A stretch of DNA of 32,847 nt from Lentisphaeria bacterium (GCA_017508385.1 JAFVZB010000008.1:1-32847); one strand, 5' to 3'; shown: positions 7,262-16,489, numbered from the stretch's first letter. The notes: generated by a model not told the origin, from the sequence alone. A program made the numbers and translations.

Positions 7262-8161
7262 ATGGTTACACAGAAAGTTCCGTTGAGTTGGGTGATATAT
7301 TCAAAAAATCCGTTTACCAAAGAGTATCTTGATGAACTTGATGCGGCTGCTGCCGGAGGCGCAAAAAATGTGGTCATCCACAATGGAGTTATCAGCTATC
7401 TGGTCAAGAATATGTCGCAGGCTGAACAGCTGCGCAAAGATATCGAATCCAGGGGATTGATTCCGGTCGATGCTCATGCTCCGTTTGCTCCGAAAGAGAA
7501 TCTCGGCTATCCCGTGGAGCGTTCCCGTATGTGGATACATGAGCTGCAAAAGGATTCGCTCCGGGTTGCCGGAGTGCTCGGACTCAAAACTCTTACCATG
7601 CATATCGGCAGACTCTGTTTTCATCCGGATATTCCGGCAAGCACTCCTGAAAGTGTCAGAAAATATACTCTCGAGTGTCTTGATGAGCTTCTTCCTGTCG
7701 CCGAAGAGAACAAAGTGATTATCGCACTTGAAAACCTCTTCCACCCGACAGCGACCTGTGACGAACTGCCGGCTTACATCGAGCATTACAACTCAGAGTA
7801 TCTCGGAATCTGTTTCGATGCCGGTCACGCCAATGTGGTCGAAAAAGAGAGCACAAAAACTCCTGACCAGATGGATGAGATGATCAAGCTCGCCTGGCCC
7901 GATGGTATCATCACTTACCGTGAAAACTGCGTCGAAAAGATGCTGCCCCATATCGTGACCACCCATTTGCATGACAACAACGGCAGAGGCGACCACCACC
8001 AGTTTCCCGGAGTCAAAGGCAATATAGATTGGGAGCGTATCTGCAATGCGCTTGCTCAGGCTCCGAGACTTGTGAGTCATCAGAGTGAGGTCAAAAACGA
8101 CGGTTCGTTCACCACTGCTGAAGGTATCGCACACTTTGCAAAATATGGTTTCCTTGTTTGA
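7262..8161 (+). CDS. Sugar phosphate isomerase/epimerase family protein (TIM barrel)
   Basis: 299-aa protein of the xylose-isomerase-like TIM barrel superfamily (AP endonuclease 2 fold), whose members isomerise or epimerise sugars or sugar phosphates with a divalent metal. Metal-binding strands are visible: IALENLF (Glu near 160), GICFDAGHAN (Asp/His near 186-189), TTHLHDNNGRGDHHQFPG (His residues near 236-246), and SHQSEV near 278 with a final Glu. The length is standard. GAGGAGAGAG precedes the ATG. It is divergent from the GH2 gene, which suggests joint use of one carbohydrate. The nfeD gene follows after only 14 bases, so read-through into that unit is likely. The exact substrate is unknown. 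Confidence 0.9.
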   Translation: MVTQKVPLSWVIYSKNPFTKEYLDELDAAAAGGAKNVVIHNGVISYLVKNMSQAEQLRKDIESRGLIPVDAHAPFAPKENLGYPVERSRMWIHELQKDSLRVAGVLGLKTLTMHIGRLCFHPDIPASTPESVRKYTLECLDELLPVAEENKVIIALENLFHPTATCDELPAYIEHYNSEYLGICFDAGHANVVEKESTKTPDQMDEMIKLAWPDGIITYRENCVEKMLPHIVTTHLHDNNGRGDHHQFPGVKGNIDWERICNALAQAPRLVSHQSEVKNDGSFTTAEGIAHFAKYGFLV

Positions 8162-8175
8162 GAGGATTTTAGATT

Positions 8176-8616
8176 ATGGAAAAATTCTGGTACTGGCTTA
8201 TCTTCGGTATGATACTTCTGATTTCGGAGTTCTTCATACCCGGATTTGTCATCTTCTTTTTCGGAGTGGCAGCCTGTCTGGTGAGTGTTGTAACTTACTG
8301 TGCTCCTGAGCTCGGAATTGCATGGGAAATACTGATTTTTGCAGTTTCAAGCGTACTGCTTCTGGTGCTTTCCCGCCGTTATTTTCCCGGTGTGTTCAAG
8401 GGCAGGAATGTTATCTGCGAGGTCGATCCCGACCTTGACGATGTGTCGGGGCAGTTTGCTACCGCTATTACTGAGATCAATTCCGATAGAGAGGGAAAGG
8501 TCGAGTTCAGAGGGTCGCTTTGGAACGCTGTATCCGGTGAGTCGATTGCCACCGGAGAGCGTGTTCGCATAATTTCACGTAAAAACATAACTTTGATTGT
8601 GGAGAAAAACAGATGA
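8176..8616 (+). CDS. NfeD family membrane protein
   Basis: 146-aa short NfeD protein. Two or three hydrophobic segments lie at about 5-75 (FWYWLIFGMILLISEFFIPG; ILIFAVSSVLLLVL), followed by a cytoplasmic OB-fold domain (about 95-146) with GKVEFRGSLWNAVSGESIATGE, the hallmark of NfeD C-terminal domains. NfeD proteins work with SPFH/stomatin partners in membrane microdomains. The stop overlaps the start of the SPFH gene by 4 bases (ATGA), the classic nfeD-stomatin gene pair. There is no N-terminal ClpP-like protease domain, so this is the short form. Confidence 0.93.
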   Translation: MEKFWYWLIFGMILLISEFFIPGFVIFFFGVAACLVSVVTYCAPELGIAWEILIFAVSSVLLLVLSRRYFPGVFKGRNVICEVDPDLDDVSGQFATAITEINSDREGKVEFRGSLWNAVSGESIATGERVRIISRKNITLIVEKNR

Positions 8617-9530
8617 ATCCCGGACTTTTTGCTGTTATTATTGTTCTTGTCGCAGTTGTGATAACTCTTTTTAAATCAGCCTGTATCGTTCCTCAGAAAA
8701 AGGCGTATCTGGTGGAGCGTCTCGGCCGTTACCGTGCCACTCTCGGAGCAGGACTGCATATACTTGTTCCCTTTATCGACCGCATCGCTTACCGTCGTGA
8801 CCTCAAAGAGGTGGCGATAGATGTGCCTCCGCAGCAGTGTGTCACCCGTGATAACATCATCGTCGAGGTTGACGGTTTGCTCTATTTGCAGGTGACTGAC
8901 CCGGTCAAGGCAAGTTATGGAATTTACGACTATCTTTTCGCCTGTTCCCAGCTGGCGCAGACCACTTTGCGCAGCGAGATCGGTAAACTTGAACTCGACC
9001 GCACCTTTGAGGAGCGTACTGCGATCAATGCCGCCATCTGCGCAGAGGTCGATAAGGCCTCCGACCCGTGGGGAGTCAAAGTTACCCGCTACGAGATACG
9101 CACTATCAAACCGCCGCCGTCAGTGCTTGATGCTATGGAAAAACAGATGAAAGCCGAGCGTGAAAAACGTGCCATCATTGCCGAAAGTGAGGGAGAACGT
9201 CAGTCACGCATCAACCGTGCCGAGGGTGTCAAGCAGGAGGCTATCGCACTCTCTGAGGGAGAGTTCCAGAAACGGGTCAATGAGGCTTCAGGACGTGCTG
9301 AAGAGATCCGTCTGGTCGCACAGGCTACCGCCGAGGGTATCCGCAACATCGCAAATGCTATTGCGGAAACTCCGGGAGGATATGATGCCATGAATCTCAG
9401 ACTTGCCGAGCAGTATATCGCAGAATTCGGCAAGATAGCCAAAGAGAGCAGCACCGTGGTAGTTTCCTCAGACGTTGCCGATGTCGCCGGATTTATCAAA
9501 GCCGCAACCAGTGCTCTCAAAAGAGGATGA
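8613..9530 (+). CDS. SPFH/Band 7 (stomatin/paraslipin-like) protein
   Basis: 305-aa slipin of the QmcA/paraslipin type. One N-terminal membrane helix (about 4-22) is followed by a short linker, then an SPFH domain from IVPQKKAYLVERLGRY (about 26-180) including GLHILVPFIDRIAYRRDLKEVAIDVPPQ. A long coiled-coil (about 180-250) is rich in EKRAIIAESEGERQSRINRAEG, and the C-terminal part resembles oligomerising slipin tails. These proteins form large membrane assemblies and influence membrane protein quality and fluidity. It overlaps nfeD upstream, as in most bacteria. A HAD phosphatase gene follows directly and is probably cotranscribed. Confidence 0.94.
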   Translation: MNPGLFAVIIVLVAVVITLFKSACIVPQKKAYLVERLGRYRATLGAGLHILVPFIDRIAYRRDLKEVAIDVPPQQCVTRDNIIVEVDGLLYLQVTDPVKASYGIYDYLFACSQLAQTTLRSEIGKLELDRTFEERTAINAAICAEVDKASDPWGVKVTRYEIRTIKPPPSVLDAMEKQMKAEREKRAIIAESEGERQSRINRAEGVKQEAIALSEGEFQKRVNEASGRAEEIRLVAQATAEGIRNIANAIAETPGGYDAMNLRLAEQYIAEFGKIAKESSTVVVSSDVADVAGFIKAATSALKRG

Positions 9531-9532
9531 GC

Positions 9533-10189
9533 ATGGCTGAGATTTACGTTTTTGACATGGATCACACTCTCATCGAAAACGATTGCGATGTGAGTTGGAA
9601 AGAGTTTTGCGTGGCGGAAAAACTTGCTCCTGTATCGGATATTGCCGAGGCAGAACGTTTCTACGAGCTCTACCTTGCCGGAAAGCTGGACTTCAAAGAG
9701 TTTCTCGCTTTTCAGCTGAGAGAGTTTGTCGGAAACAGTGCGGAACGCATGAATGAACTTGCGCAGAAGCATTTTGACAATTTTGTAAAAAGCAAGGTGC
9801 GTCCCAAAGCTCTCGATTATGTGAAATCATTGGTGAAAGTGCAAAAACGGTGTGTCATTCTCACCTCTACCAACAGCATCATCGCCAGTCCGGTTGCCGA
9901 TTACTTCGGTATTGATGAGGTGTACGGAGCTGAGCTTGAGATGGTCGGTGGCGTTTATACCGGCAATCTTTCCGGAATATATACCGCAGGGGAGGGCAAG
10001 GTCGAGGTCATCAGGAAATTGTCGGCAGAAAGCGGAGTTCCGACACTTGAGTTCGCCGCGTTCGGTGACAGTATAAATGACTTGCCTATGCTTAAAGCCG
10101 TGGGACATCCGTTTGCGGTCTCACCCGGAGCCGCACTCGAAAAAGAGGCAAAAGAGTTAAACTTTGAAATACTTGATTGGAAATTGTGA
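9533..10189 (+). CDS. HAD-superfamily phosphatase, subclass IB (phosphoserine-phosphatase-like)
   Basis: 218-aa HAD-IB hydrolase. Motif I is FDMDHTL (nucleophile Asp8, Asp10), motif II is LTSTNS, a Lys lies before motif III, and motif IV is FGDSINDLPML. The insert of about 65 residues after motif I is the C1 cap of the SerB/HAD-IB group. Likely a phosphomonoesterase of small metabolites; the substrate is unknown. An ATG at 9527 overlaps the SPFH stop but lies directly against AGAGG; the ATG at 9533 has AGAGG at good spacing and is preferred. Its TGA shares one base with the next start. Confidence 0.9.
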   Translation: MAEIYVFDMDHTLIENDCDVSWKEFCVAEKLAPVSDIAEAERFYELYLAGKLDFKEFLAFQLREFVGNSAERMNELAQKHFDNFVKSKVRPKALDYVKSLVKVQKRCVILTSTNSIIASPVADYFGIDEVYGAELEMVGGVYTGNLSGIYTAGEGKVEVIRKLSAESGVPTLEFAAFGDSINDLPMLKAVGHPFAVSPGAALEKEAKELNFEILDWKL

Positions 10190-10878
10190 TGTACTTTGAT
10201 CCATTTTATTTTATCTTCGCCCTTCCCGGATTGCTTCTTGCACTCTGGGCTCAATTCAAGACCAAAAGCACCTTTGAACATTACTCCCGTGTGGCTTCGT
10301 TCAATGGAATGACAGGAGCCATGGCGGCAAGACGTCTGCTCGAAGCTGCCGGAGTGAGCGGAGTCAGGATCGTCGAAGTCGATGGCTTTCTGAGTGACCA
10401 CTACGACCCAAGCTGCCGTACCCTGAGGTTATCACCGGGCGTTTACGGCTCATCGAGTCTCTCTGCTATCGGAGTTGCCTGTCACGAGGCAGGTCACGCC
10501 ATCCAGCACGCCGAAAGTTACGGTCCTCTCGAACTGCGTTCGGGCCTGGTTCCCGTAATCAACATTGCAAGTCCTTTATCCTATATATTTATAGGAATAG
10601 GTTTTTTCTTTGCCAGTTCTGCATTGCTCTGGCTTGGAATCATCTGTTTTTGCGGAGCTGTGCTCTTTTCTCTGGTGACGCTTCCCGTTGAATACAACGC
10701 CAGCAGTCGGGCAAAATCAATGATGGTATCAAGCGGAATCGTTTCCGGTCAGGAGTCAAAATATGCCGGAGAAGTCCTCAATGCGGCATTCCTCACCTAC
10801 GTTGCCGCAGCAGTAAGCAGTTTGCTGACACTCCTTTATTACCTTTGGAGACTCGGAGTTTTCAGCAGACGGGATTGA
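10189..10878 (+). CDS. Membrane zinc metallopeptidase, YugP family
   Basis: 229-aa YugP-type (PF04298) membrane protease. It starts MYFDPFYFIF, the usual beginning of this family, which is why the ATG at 10189 is preferred to the ATG 12 bases earlier. A first membrane helix spans about 5-22. ACHEAGHAIQHA supplies the HExxH zinc ligands His99 and His103 and catalytic Glu100. Hydrophobic segments follow at about 125-175 and 205-222. The VTLPVEYNASSRAK segment, with its Glu, is also family-typical. It lies at the end of the NfeD-SPFH-HAD run, fitting membrane quality control. Its end overlaps the promoter of the next unit. Confidence 0.93.
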   Translation: MYFDPFYFIFALPGLLLALWAQFKTKSTFEHYSRVASFNGMTGAMAARRLLEAAGVSGVRIVEVDGFLSDHYDPSCRTLRLSPGVYGSSSLSAIGVACHEAGHAIQHAESYGPLELRSGLVPVINIASPLSYIFIGIGFFFASSALLWLGIICFCGAVLFSLVTLPVEYNASSRAKSMMVSSGIVSGQESKYAGEVLNAAFLTYVAAAVSSLLTLLYYLWRLGVFSRRD

Positions 10879-10903
10879 AAAAAATGCTTTTCAGGTGTAT
10901 ATT
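10875..10903 (+). promoter_or_regulatory. Promoter of the lipopolysaccharide gene run
   Basis: TTGAAA (10875-10880) and TATATT (10898-10903), 17 bases apart, beginning inside the stop codon region of the protease gene. Start near 10910 leaves a leader of about 26 bases before the GTG at 10936. It would drive the small membrane protein, heptose kinase, kdsB, kdsA and the LptA-like gene, whose starts overlap or closely follow each other's stops. Confidence 0.65.
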
Positions 10904-10935
10904 CTGTAAAGGTTAATTGTAAAAAAGTAAATCGG

Positions 10936-11406
10936 GTGTTCTCAAAAGTGAAAAAGAAACCGGAAATCATACAGTCCGCCAACTTCAAGCGTGATTATGT
11001 TGCCTGCTTTGCCGTTTTTCTGTTTTTTGCCATCGTCGTCGGCGAGATAGTTATTGCGATAAGTATTCCGTCGTATCTCAACCGTTCGACTGCTATGGCG
11101 AAAGAGGTGCGGCGTATAAAGCTGCGTGAGAGTTTTGATCGTGCCCGCAATCTGGCAAAAGATGTCAAGTGTTCGAACGAAAACGCCGTCCTCGAACGCA
11201 ATCTGGTTTCATGGGAACTTAATAAGATGGCGAATTATCTCCGTAAAAATACAGATTCACTTTCCAGTGAGGAGATTGCCAGATTTCAAAAAATCGTCAA
11301 TGAGTCGGATGCTATTTTGCGTCATATAAATAAGAAAAATTCTTTTTCACGTCCCGTCAAATTGGATACTGCGGGGTATGTAAACAGCATAATGAGTAAA
11401 AAATGA
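10936..11406 (+). CDS. Hypothetical single-pass membrane protein
   Basis: 156 aa, not recognised. A short basic N-terminus (KVKKKPEIIQSANFKRDY) leads to one membrane helix at about 22-45 (ACFAVFLFFAIVVGEIVIAI). The remaining ~110 residues are charged and predicted helical, with VRRIKLRESFDRARNLAKDV and a likely coiled coil, outside the cytoplasm if the positive-inside rule holds. It starts with GTG and has only a weak ribosome binding site; GTG five codons later is an alternative. Its stop overlaps the start of the heptose kinase gene (ATGA), so it belongs to the lipopolysaccharide operon. The N-in single-helix layout resembles LptC, but there is no sequence feature that supports that. Confidence 0.75.
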   Translation: MFSKVKKKPEIIQSANFKRDYVACFAVFLFFAIVVGEIVIAISIPSYLNRSTAMAKEVRRIKLRESFDRARNLAKDVKCSNENAVLERNLVSWELNKMANYLRKNTDSLSSEEIARFQKIVNESDAILRHINKKNSFSRPVKLDTAGYVNSIMSKK

Positions 11407-12413
11407 GCAGCAGACAGGGTTTAGAGTATTTATCAGGTTTTTCCGGAGCACGCGTTGCCGTAGTCGGTGATGTGATGCTTGATGTTTATTTGTGGGGACA
11501 GGTTTCAAGAATATCTCCTGAAGCTCCCGTGCCGGTGGTGAGCGTTGACCGCAGGACAAGTTGTCTCGGCGGAGCCTCCAACGTGATGCGCAACTTGCGT
11601 ACTCTCGGTGCTGCTGCTTACGCATACGGTGTCGTCGGTGACGATGAAGCAGGCAGGGAGCTCGCCGACAATCTCAAGGAATTCGGAGTTTTTGATGATG
11701 GCATTATTATTGACAGCTCCCGCCGCACCACCGAGAAAAAACGCATCGTTGCCGGAAGTCAGCAGCTTTTGCGGGTCGATACAGAGGATACTTTTGAGGT
11801 TGACAACAACATCAGAAAACGTCTTGTCGAAAAGGTGATATCCAGAATCCGTGCAGGAGAGCTGGATGCGGTTATTTTTGAGGACTACAATAAAGGTCTG
11901 CTCTCAGCATGGATGCTCAATGAGATCATCTGCGAAGCCAAAAAGCACGGAGTCATAACCGCTCTCGATCCCAAACCGGGCAGTCTTGAGCCGGTCAAAA
12001 ATCTTTCGGTGATGAAGCCGAACAGAGTCGAGGCTTTCGCTCTTGCCGGAATCGCCGATGACGGAGCTATGATCGATGTGAGGAACAATACGCTTCTGCA
12101 CACCGTTGCCGATAAGCTGCTCGATATCTGGGAACCTGAACTGCTGCTGCTCTCGCTTGCCTCTCAGGGAATGGCACTTTTCCGCAAGGGTAGGGAAGTC
12201 GAAGTTATCCCGACCCGTGCCCGTGAAGTCTTTGATGTTTCCGGAGCAGGCGACACCGTGACGGCAACCTACACTGTTTCCGCAATTTCCGGAGCTCCGG
12301 CACGCATAGCTGCCGAGATAGCCAACCGGGCAGCCGGGATCGTGGTCGGCAAGGTCGGAACTGCTCCGATCATGTTCGATGAATTGAAAAAGAGTTTTGA
12401 CACCGAGGAGTGA
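11403..12413 (+). CDS. rfaE1: D-glycero-beta-D-manno-heptose-7-phosphate kinase (RfaE domain I)
   Basis: 336-aa PfkB-fold kinase that phosphorylates heptose-7-phosphate at C1 in ADP-heptose synthesis. VVGDVMLDVYLWGQVSRISP near the start and the GGASNVMRNLRTLG loop (about 59-72) are diagnostic of RfaE/HldE domain I. KPNRVEA and the anion-hole motif DVSGAGDT (278-285, catalytic Asp284) complete it. The cytidylyltransferase domain of bifunctional HldE is absent, so a separate adenylyltransferase must be elsewhere. It sits with kdsB and kdsA, the inner-core Kdo genes, in one operon. Spacing to kdsB is 7 bases. Confidence 0.93.
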   Translation: MSSRQGLEYLSGFSGARVAVVGDVMLDVYLWGQVSRISPEAPVPVVSVDRRTSCLGGASNVMRNLRTLGAAAYAYGVVGDDEAGRELADNLKEFGVFDDGIIIDSSRRTTEKKRIVAGSQQLLRVDTEDTFEVDNNIRKRLVEKVISRIRAGELDAVIFEDYNKGLLSAWMLNEIICEAKKHGVITALDPKPGSLEPVKNLSVMKPNRVEAFALAGIADDGAMIDVRNNTLLHTVADKLLDIWEPELLLLSLASQGMALFRKGREVEVIPTRAREVFDVSGAGDTVTATYTVSAISGAPARIAAEIANRAAGIVVGKVGTAPIMFDELKKSFDTEE

Positions 12414-12420
12414 TTGAAAG

Positions 12421-13158
12421 ATGAGTAAAAAAACTGCGGTCGTTATACCTGCACGTTATGCAAGTTCCCGTTTTCCCGGCAAACCGCTTGCCATGCTTGC
12501 CGGCAAACCTATGATATGCCACGTTTGCGAAAAAGCATCTGCCGGAAAGGCTGATTATGTCCTTGTCGCCACCGACGATGAGCGCATTGCCAAAGTTGTC
12601 GAAGAGTACGGATATACTGCGGTGATGACCCGCAATGACCACCCGTCGGGAACTGACCGTATTGCCGAGGCGGTGAAAAAGGCCGCTCCTGACGTGGATG
12701 TGGTCATCAATGTGCAGGGCGATGAGCCGCTTATTCCGACAGAAGCGATCGACGATCTGCTCGAGCTGATGCTCAATAATCCCGATTACGAGATGGCGAC
12801 CATCGCCGTTCCCGGAAACCGTGATACCATGACCGAAAACAATGTCAAAGTTGTGTTCGGCAATGATGGACGTGCTCTTTATTTCAGCCGCTCAATGATT
12901 CCGTTTGCCCGAAAAGGAGGAGTTGCAGATCTGGTCTATCTCCACTGGGGAATTTATGCGTACCGCAAAAGTGCACTCGAAAAGTTTGTGACTCTTCCCT
13001 CAGGAAGACTGGAAAAAAGTGAGATGCTCGAACAGCTCCGTGCTCTCGAAAACGGCATAAGCATCTACGTTCTGGTCAAAGAGCTTGAGAGTATCGGAGT
13101 CGATACTCCCGAAGACCTCGAGAAAGCTGAACGGCGTCTTGCGGAGATGGCAAAATGA
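12421..13158 (+). CDS. kdsB: 3-deoxy-manno-octulosonate cytidylyltransferase
   Basis: 245-aa KdsB, which activates Kdo with CTP to CMP-Kdo. The N-terminal nucleotide-binding motif VVIPARYASSRFPGKPLA (8-24) and NVQGDEPLI (97-105, metal-binding Asp101) are family hallmarks, as are RNDHPSGTDRIAEA (71-84) and HWGIYAYRK near 180. The length is normal. TTGAAAG just before the ATG is a modest ribosome binding site. It overlaps kdsA by 4 bases. Together with kdsA it provides two consecutive-pathway enzymes for the lipid A-Kdo core, consistent with a Gram-negative envelope. Confidence 0.96.
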   Translation: MSKKTAVVIPARYASSRFPGKPLAMLAGKPMICHVCEKASAGKADYVLVATDDERIAKVVEEYGYTAVMTRNDHPSGTDRIAEAVKKAAPDVDVVINVQGDEPLIPTEAIDDLLELMLNNPDYEMATIAVPGNRDTMTENNVKVVFGNDGRALYFSRSMIPFARKGGVADLVYLHWGIYAYRKSALEKFVTLPSGRLEKSEMLEQLRALENGISIYVLVKELESIGVDTPEDLEKAERRLAEMAK

Positions 13159-13967
13159 ATCCGGTCAAAGTAAGTGAAAATATCACCATCGGTTCAGGCA
13201 AACTCACTTTGATCGGAGGTCCCTGCACCGCCGAGAGCAGAGACCTTTGTCTGGAAGTAGCCGATTTTCTCAGCAATCTTTGCAAAGAGCTTGATATCAA
13301 TTATATCTTCAAAGCCTCATACGATAAAGCCAACCGTTCCGGAGCAACTTCGGTTCGCGGGCCCGGCATCGAGGCAGGTTTGAGTTACCTTGAGGCGGTA
13401 AGAGACCGATACCAAGTTCCGGTGTTGACCGATATTCATGACAGCTACACTGTTCCTGAAGTGGCAAGCGTTGTCGATGTACTGCAAGTTCCGGCATTTC
13501 TCTGCCGCCAGACCGATTTGCTGGTCGCCGCAGGAAAATCCATGAAGCCTGTCAACATCAAAAAAGGTCAGTTTATGGCTCCCGAGGATATGAAAGGAGC
13601 TCTCGATAAAGTCCGTCTTACCGGAAACAACAATGTCATGCTCTGCGAGCGGGGCAGCTCATTCGGATATCACAATCTTGTGGTTGATATGCGCAGTTTG
13701 GTCACCATGCGTGAGATGGGGGTTCCGGTGGTTTTCGATGCGACTCACTCAGTTCAGCTGCCGGGAGGTCTCGGTAATGCTTCCGGAGGAAAGCGTGAGT
13801 TCGTTTTTCCGCTTGCCAGAGCGGCGGCAGCCGTCGGAATAGATGCGCTCTTCTGCGAGGTTCATCCCAATCCTGAAAAGGCTTTTTCAGATGGTCCCAA
13901 CAGTCTTGATTTTGCACTTGCCCGTCAGGTGTTGACAAAGGTGAAACAGATATATGATATGCAGTAA
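13155..13967 (+). CDS. kdsA: 3-deoxy-8-phosphooctulonate synthase
   Basis: 270-aa KdsA, condensing phosphoenolpyruvate and arabinose-5-phosphate to Kdo-8-phosphate. GGPCTAES (21-28), KASYDKANRSG (53-63), RGPGIEAGL (68-76), and VFDATHSVQLPGG near 195 are conserved. The Cys in GGPC (Cys24) is the metal ligand of the metal-dependent class of this enzyme; the E. coli-type metal-free class has Asn there. EVHPNPEKAFSDGPNSL near the C-terminus is also diagnostic. The ATG overlaps the kdsB stop (ATGA), and the next gene starts 14 bases before its own stop. Confidence 0.96.
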   Translation: MNPVKVSENITIGSGKLTLIGGPCTAESRDLCLEVADFLSNLCKELDINYIFKASYDKANRSGATSVRGPGIEAGLSYLEAVRDRYQVPVLTDIHDSYTVPEVASVVDVLQVPAFLCRQTDLLVAAGKSMKPVNIKKGQFMAPEDMKGALDKVRLTGNNNVMLCERGSSFGYHNLVVDMRSLVTMREMGVPVVFDATHSVQLPGGLGNASGGKREFVFPLARAAAAVGIDALFCEVHPNPEKAFSDGPNSLDFALARQVLTKVKQIYDMQ

Positions 13968-16458
13968 AAGAGTATTGTCAGCGTTGCTGTTTTTTGTCGT
14001 TTTTGCCGGAATGGCGGCAAGCAAAGATATTTCGGATTTGCGCGGATTGGTTCTCAATCATGCAAAAATTCCGATTTACGACTCCAAACAGCAGTTGCAG
14101 GTGATGGCGTTTGTTGACCGTGCAGTGCCCGAGGGCAAGCTCATCGTCGGCAAAAATACTGTGCTGGAAATCATCAAAAAAGATACCAACGTTGACCACA
14201 TCAACGATGCGTGGCAGCTCAAATACTACGGACTTGATGCCAAGTTGCCGGAAGTTGTGAAATTCTGGGCTCCGAGATTGACTTACAGTTCAGGAGTGTT
14301 CATAACTCAGCAGGCAAACATCGATCAGAAGAACAGACGTGTTTTCGGAACAGCTCCTGTATATTTCCGTTCTCCTGAAATCGACCTTGACGGACTCGGA
14401 TTTGACTCCAATTTCAAAAACCGTACCATTCAGGTGAACAACGATGTCAATGTCGTTTTGAGAATGGCATCAAGCGATCCCCGTAAATTGAAATCCGGGG
14501 AAATTGAAAAAGCTGATTACAGTTTTGTCCGGGCTTACTCTGATTCATTGCTCATAGATTATATGCACAATCAGATCATGCTGGTGGGCAGTGTCAAAGT
14601 CGTTGACCGCAATTCTGTGCTGAACTGCGACCGTTTGACCATATTCTTTGACCGTGAGGAAAAGAAGAGCAAAGACAAAAACGCTTCCGGCTTGGCACTT
14701 GAGGGCGACAGCAGCATTTCCAGAATCCTCGCTGACGGAAACGTGGTGATAAGCAACGGAGAGGGTGAAAATCTCCAGCGGCTCTTTGCCGACCACCTCA
14801 TCTATGATATCAGAGTCGGATTGTTTACTTTTACCGGCGATACGGTCAATCCACGTTTTGAACAGAAGCAGGATGTGATAAGCGGTAAAAAAATAGTAGT
14901 TTACCGTGAGGAACAGCAGGTGAGAATTGTCGGCGACTGCATGATACGCAGTGCCGGAACCAATGGAAGTATCCGCCAGATAAATTCAGAACGGGGTGAT
15001 ATTGATTTCAGAGTCAATAAAGGAGCGTTTATCGGAAATGTCCGTATGACTGATTCCGGAGTGGTTATTTCCGGTCCCCGTGCCAATTTGAATCTTGCCT
15101 CCAAACCCGGCAAGGTGGCGAAGATGAAAAAGACTCCGGATGACCGTATGCTTCCGGGAGGATTCGGTACCAGCGGTCTCGGTGGTTCCCGAGAGCTTGA
15201 CAGTGTTGAGTTTACCAATGGAATCAGGGTTCAGGATAACGCCTCAGGCAAGGAGGCAGGCAAACTTGATCTTGTCGCCGATAACGGCAGATACGACTCC
15301 AAAGGTAAATATATCGACTTCAATCGCAACGTGAGGCTGCTCGATACCCAGATGACTCTTGAATCCGGCAAAATGCGCATTTTGCTCGATGAGAAGTCTG
15401 ACCCGAAATCACAGGCAGGCAATGTTGACAGGATAGTCTGCACTGAGGGTGTCAAAATCGTCGGTAAAGGCGAAAATGCAGGAACTCTTACAGCCGAAAA
15501 AGGAGTGTTCCATTACAAAAAAGATTTGCTTGTATTCAACGACAATGTTGAATTGGTCAATAAAAAATCCAAGCTCAACTGCGACCAGCTTGATCTCCAT
15601 CTCAAGAGCGGTCAGCCGGGCAGTTCCGTCAAGCAGACCGGAGTTGCAGGAGTCGGCGGTCGTGACAAAGTCCTGACCAAAGCCGTTGCTACCGGTGAAA
15701 AAGTCGTGATGACCGACCCGCAGGGAACTCTGGAAACCAAAGAGCTTACCATGCTGTTTGAAGAGCTGCCAAAAGGCACGAAGCCTGCTCCCGGAATGCT
15801 TCAATCAGGCAGCAGCCGTGTCACATGGATAGCCTGCGATGGCGGAGTCAGGCTTGAAACTGTTCCGCAGAAGGGCAAGCAGGATGATCTATTCGGCAAA
15901 AGCGGTTCCAAGCGCACCGTTGTCGCCAAGCGGTCAGAGACCGACTTGAAAAAGAATGTCGCTTACCTCTATGAAGATGTTTCCGTTTATGACAGCACCA
16001 ACAGGGTGGATTGTCAGAAAATGTCGATTTTTGCCGGAGCTCCGGCAAAGAAAAGCAGTGCGGTCGATCCCGATGCTGATCCGTTTGCCTTATCTTCGAA
16101 TGAGGATACCGTGCCTCAAAGTATCATGCTGAATCCTCAGCTTGAGCTCAAACGTGTGCTCTGCGAGGAGCAGGTGGTGATGAGCACTGTTGACAGGGGT
16201 AAAAAGGCTGCCGCAGGCGGTGACACAGGTGAGTATCTTGCTGCCAGCCGTACTATGATAATCACCTCTAAGTCTCCCAAAAAAGCGTGGCTGCGGGCGG
16301 ATAATCACCGCCAATGGTGCGACAAAATCATCTGCGATGTCGCAAATGACCGTATTTACGGTGTCGGAGGAACGGAGTCCGAAAAGTTTTTTGATGAGCT
16401 TGAAAGCTCAGACAAAGCAAAAAAACAGCTCAAAGATGGGGTCGAAAGCGGAAAATAA
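13954..16458 (+). CDS. Very large LptA/OstA-like periplasmic protein
   Basis: 834 aa with a cleavable signal peptide (about 1-23, SALLFFVVFAGMAAS). The mature protein is beta-rich and contains repeated OstA-like segments, for example VGSVKVVDRNSVLNCDRL (about 210-227), GRYDSKGKYIDFNRNVRLLD (about 445-465), GVFHYKKDLLVFNDNVELV and KKSKLNCDQLDLHL (about 520-560), and a late VAYLYEDVSVYDSTNRVDCQKM (about 668-690). This is the pattern of LptA/LptD-N beta-jellyroll repeats that carry lipopolysaccharide across the periplasm. LptA is normally near 180 aa, so this is four times longer, perhaps a bridge made of several jellyrolls in one chain. Position after kdsA and before lptB supports the role. It overlaps kdsA by 14 bases. 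No beta-barrel like LptD is visible. Confidence 0.82.
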   Translation: MICSKRVLSALLFFVVFAGMAASKDISDLRGLVLNHAKIPIYDSKQQLQVMAFVDRAVPEGKLIVGKNTVLEIIKKDTNVDHINDAWQLKYYGLDAKLPEVVKFWAPRLTYSSGVFITQQANIDQKNRRVFGTAPVYFRSPEIDLDGLGFDSNFKNRTIQVNNDVNVVLRMASSDPRKLKSGEIEKADYSFVRAYSDSLLIDYMHNQIMLVGSVKVVDRNSVLNCDRLTIFFDREEKKSKDKNASGLALEGDSSISRILADGNVVISNGEGENLQRLFADHLIYDIRVGLFTFTGDTVNPRFEQKQDVISGKKIVVYREEQQVRIVGDCMIRSAGTNGSIRQINSERGDIDFRVNKGAFIGNVRMTDSGVVISGPRANLNLASKPGKVAKMKKTPDDRMLPGGFGTSGLGGSRELDSVEFTNGIRVQDNASGKEAGKLDLVADNGRYDSKGKYIDFNRNVRLLDTQMTLESGKMRILLDEKSDPKSQAGNVDRIVCTEGVKIVGKGENAGTLTAEKGVFHYKKDLLVFNDNVELVNKKSKLNCDQLDLHLKSGQPGSSVKQTGVAGVGGRDKVLTKAVATGEKVVMTDPQGTLETKELTMLFEELPKGTKPAPGMLQSGSSRVTWIACDGGVRLETVPQKGKQDDLFGKSGSKRTVVAKRSETDLKKNVAYLYEDVSVYDSTNRVDCQKMSIFAGAPAKKSSAVDPDADPFALSSNEDTVPQSIMLNPQLELKRVLCEEQVVMSTVDRGKKAAAGGDTGEYLAASRTMIITSKSPKKAWLRADNHRQWCDKIICDVANDRIYGVGGTESEKFFDELESSDKAKKQLKDGVESGK

Positions 16459-16489
16459 TAAATTTTTCCTGTTTTTTTGAAAAAAACGC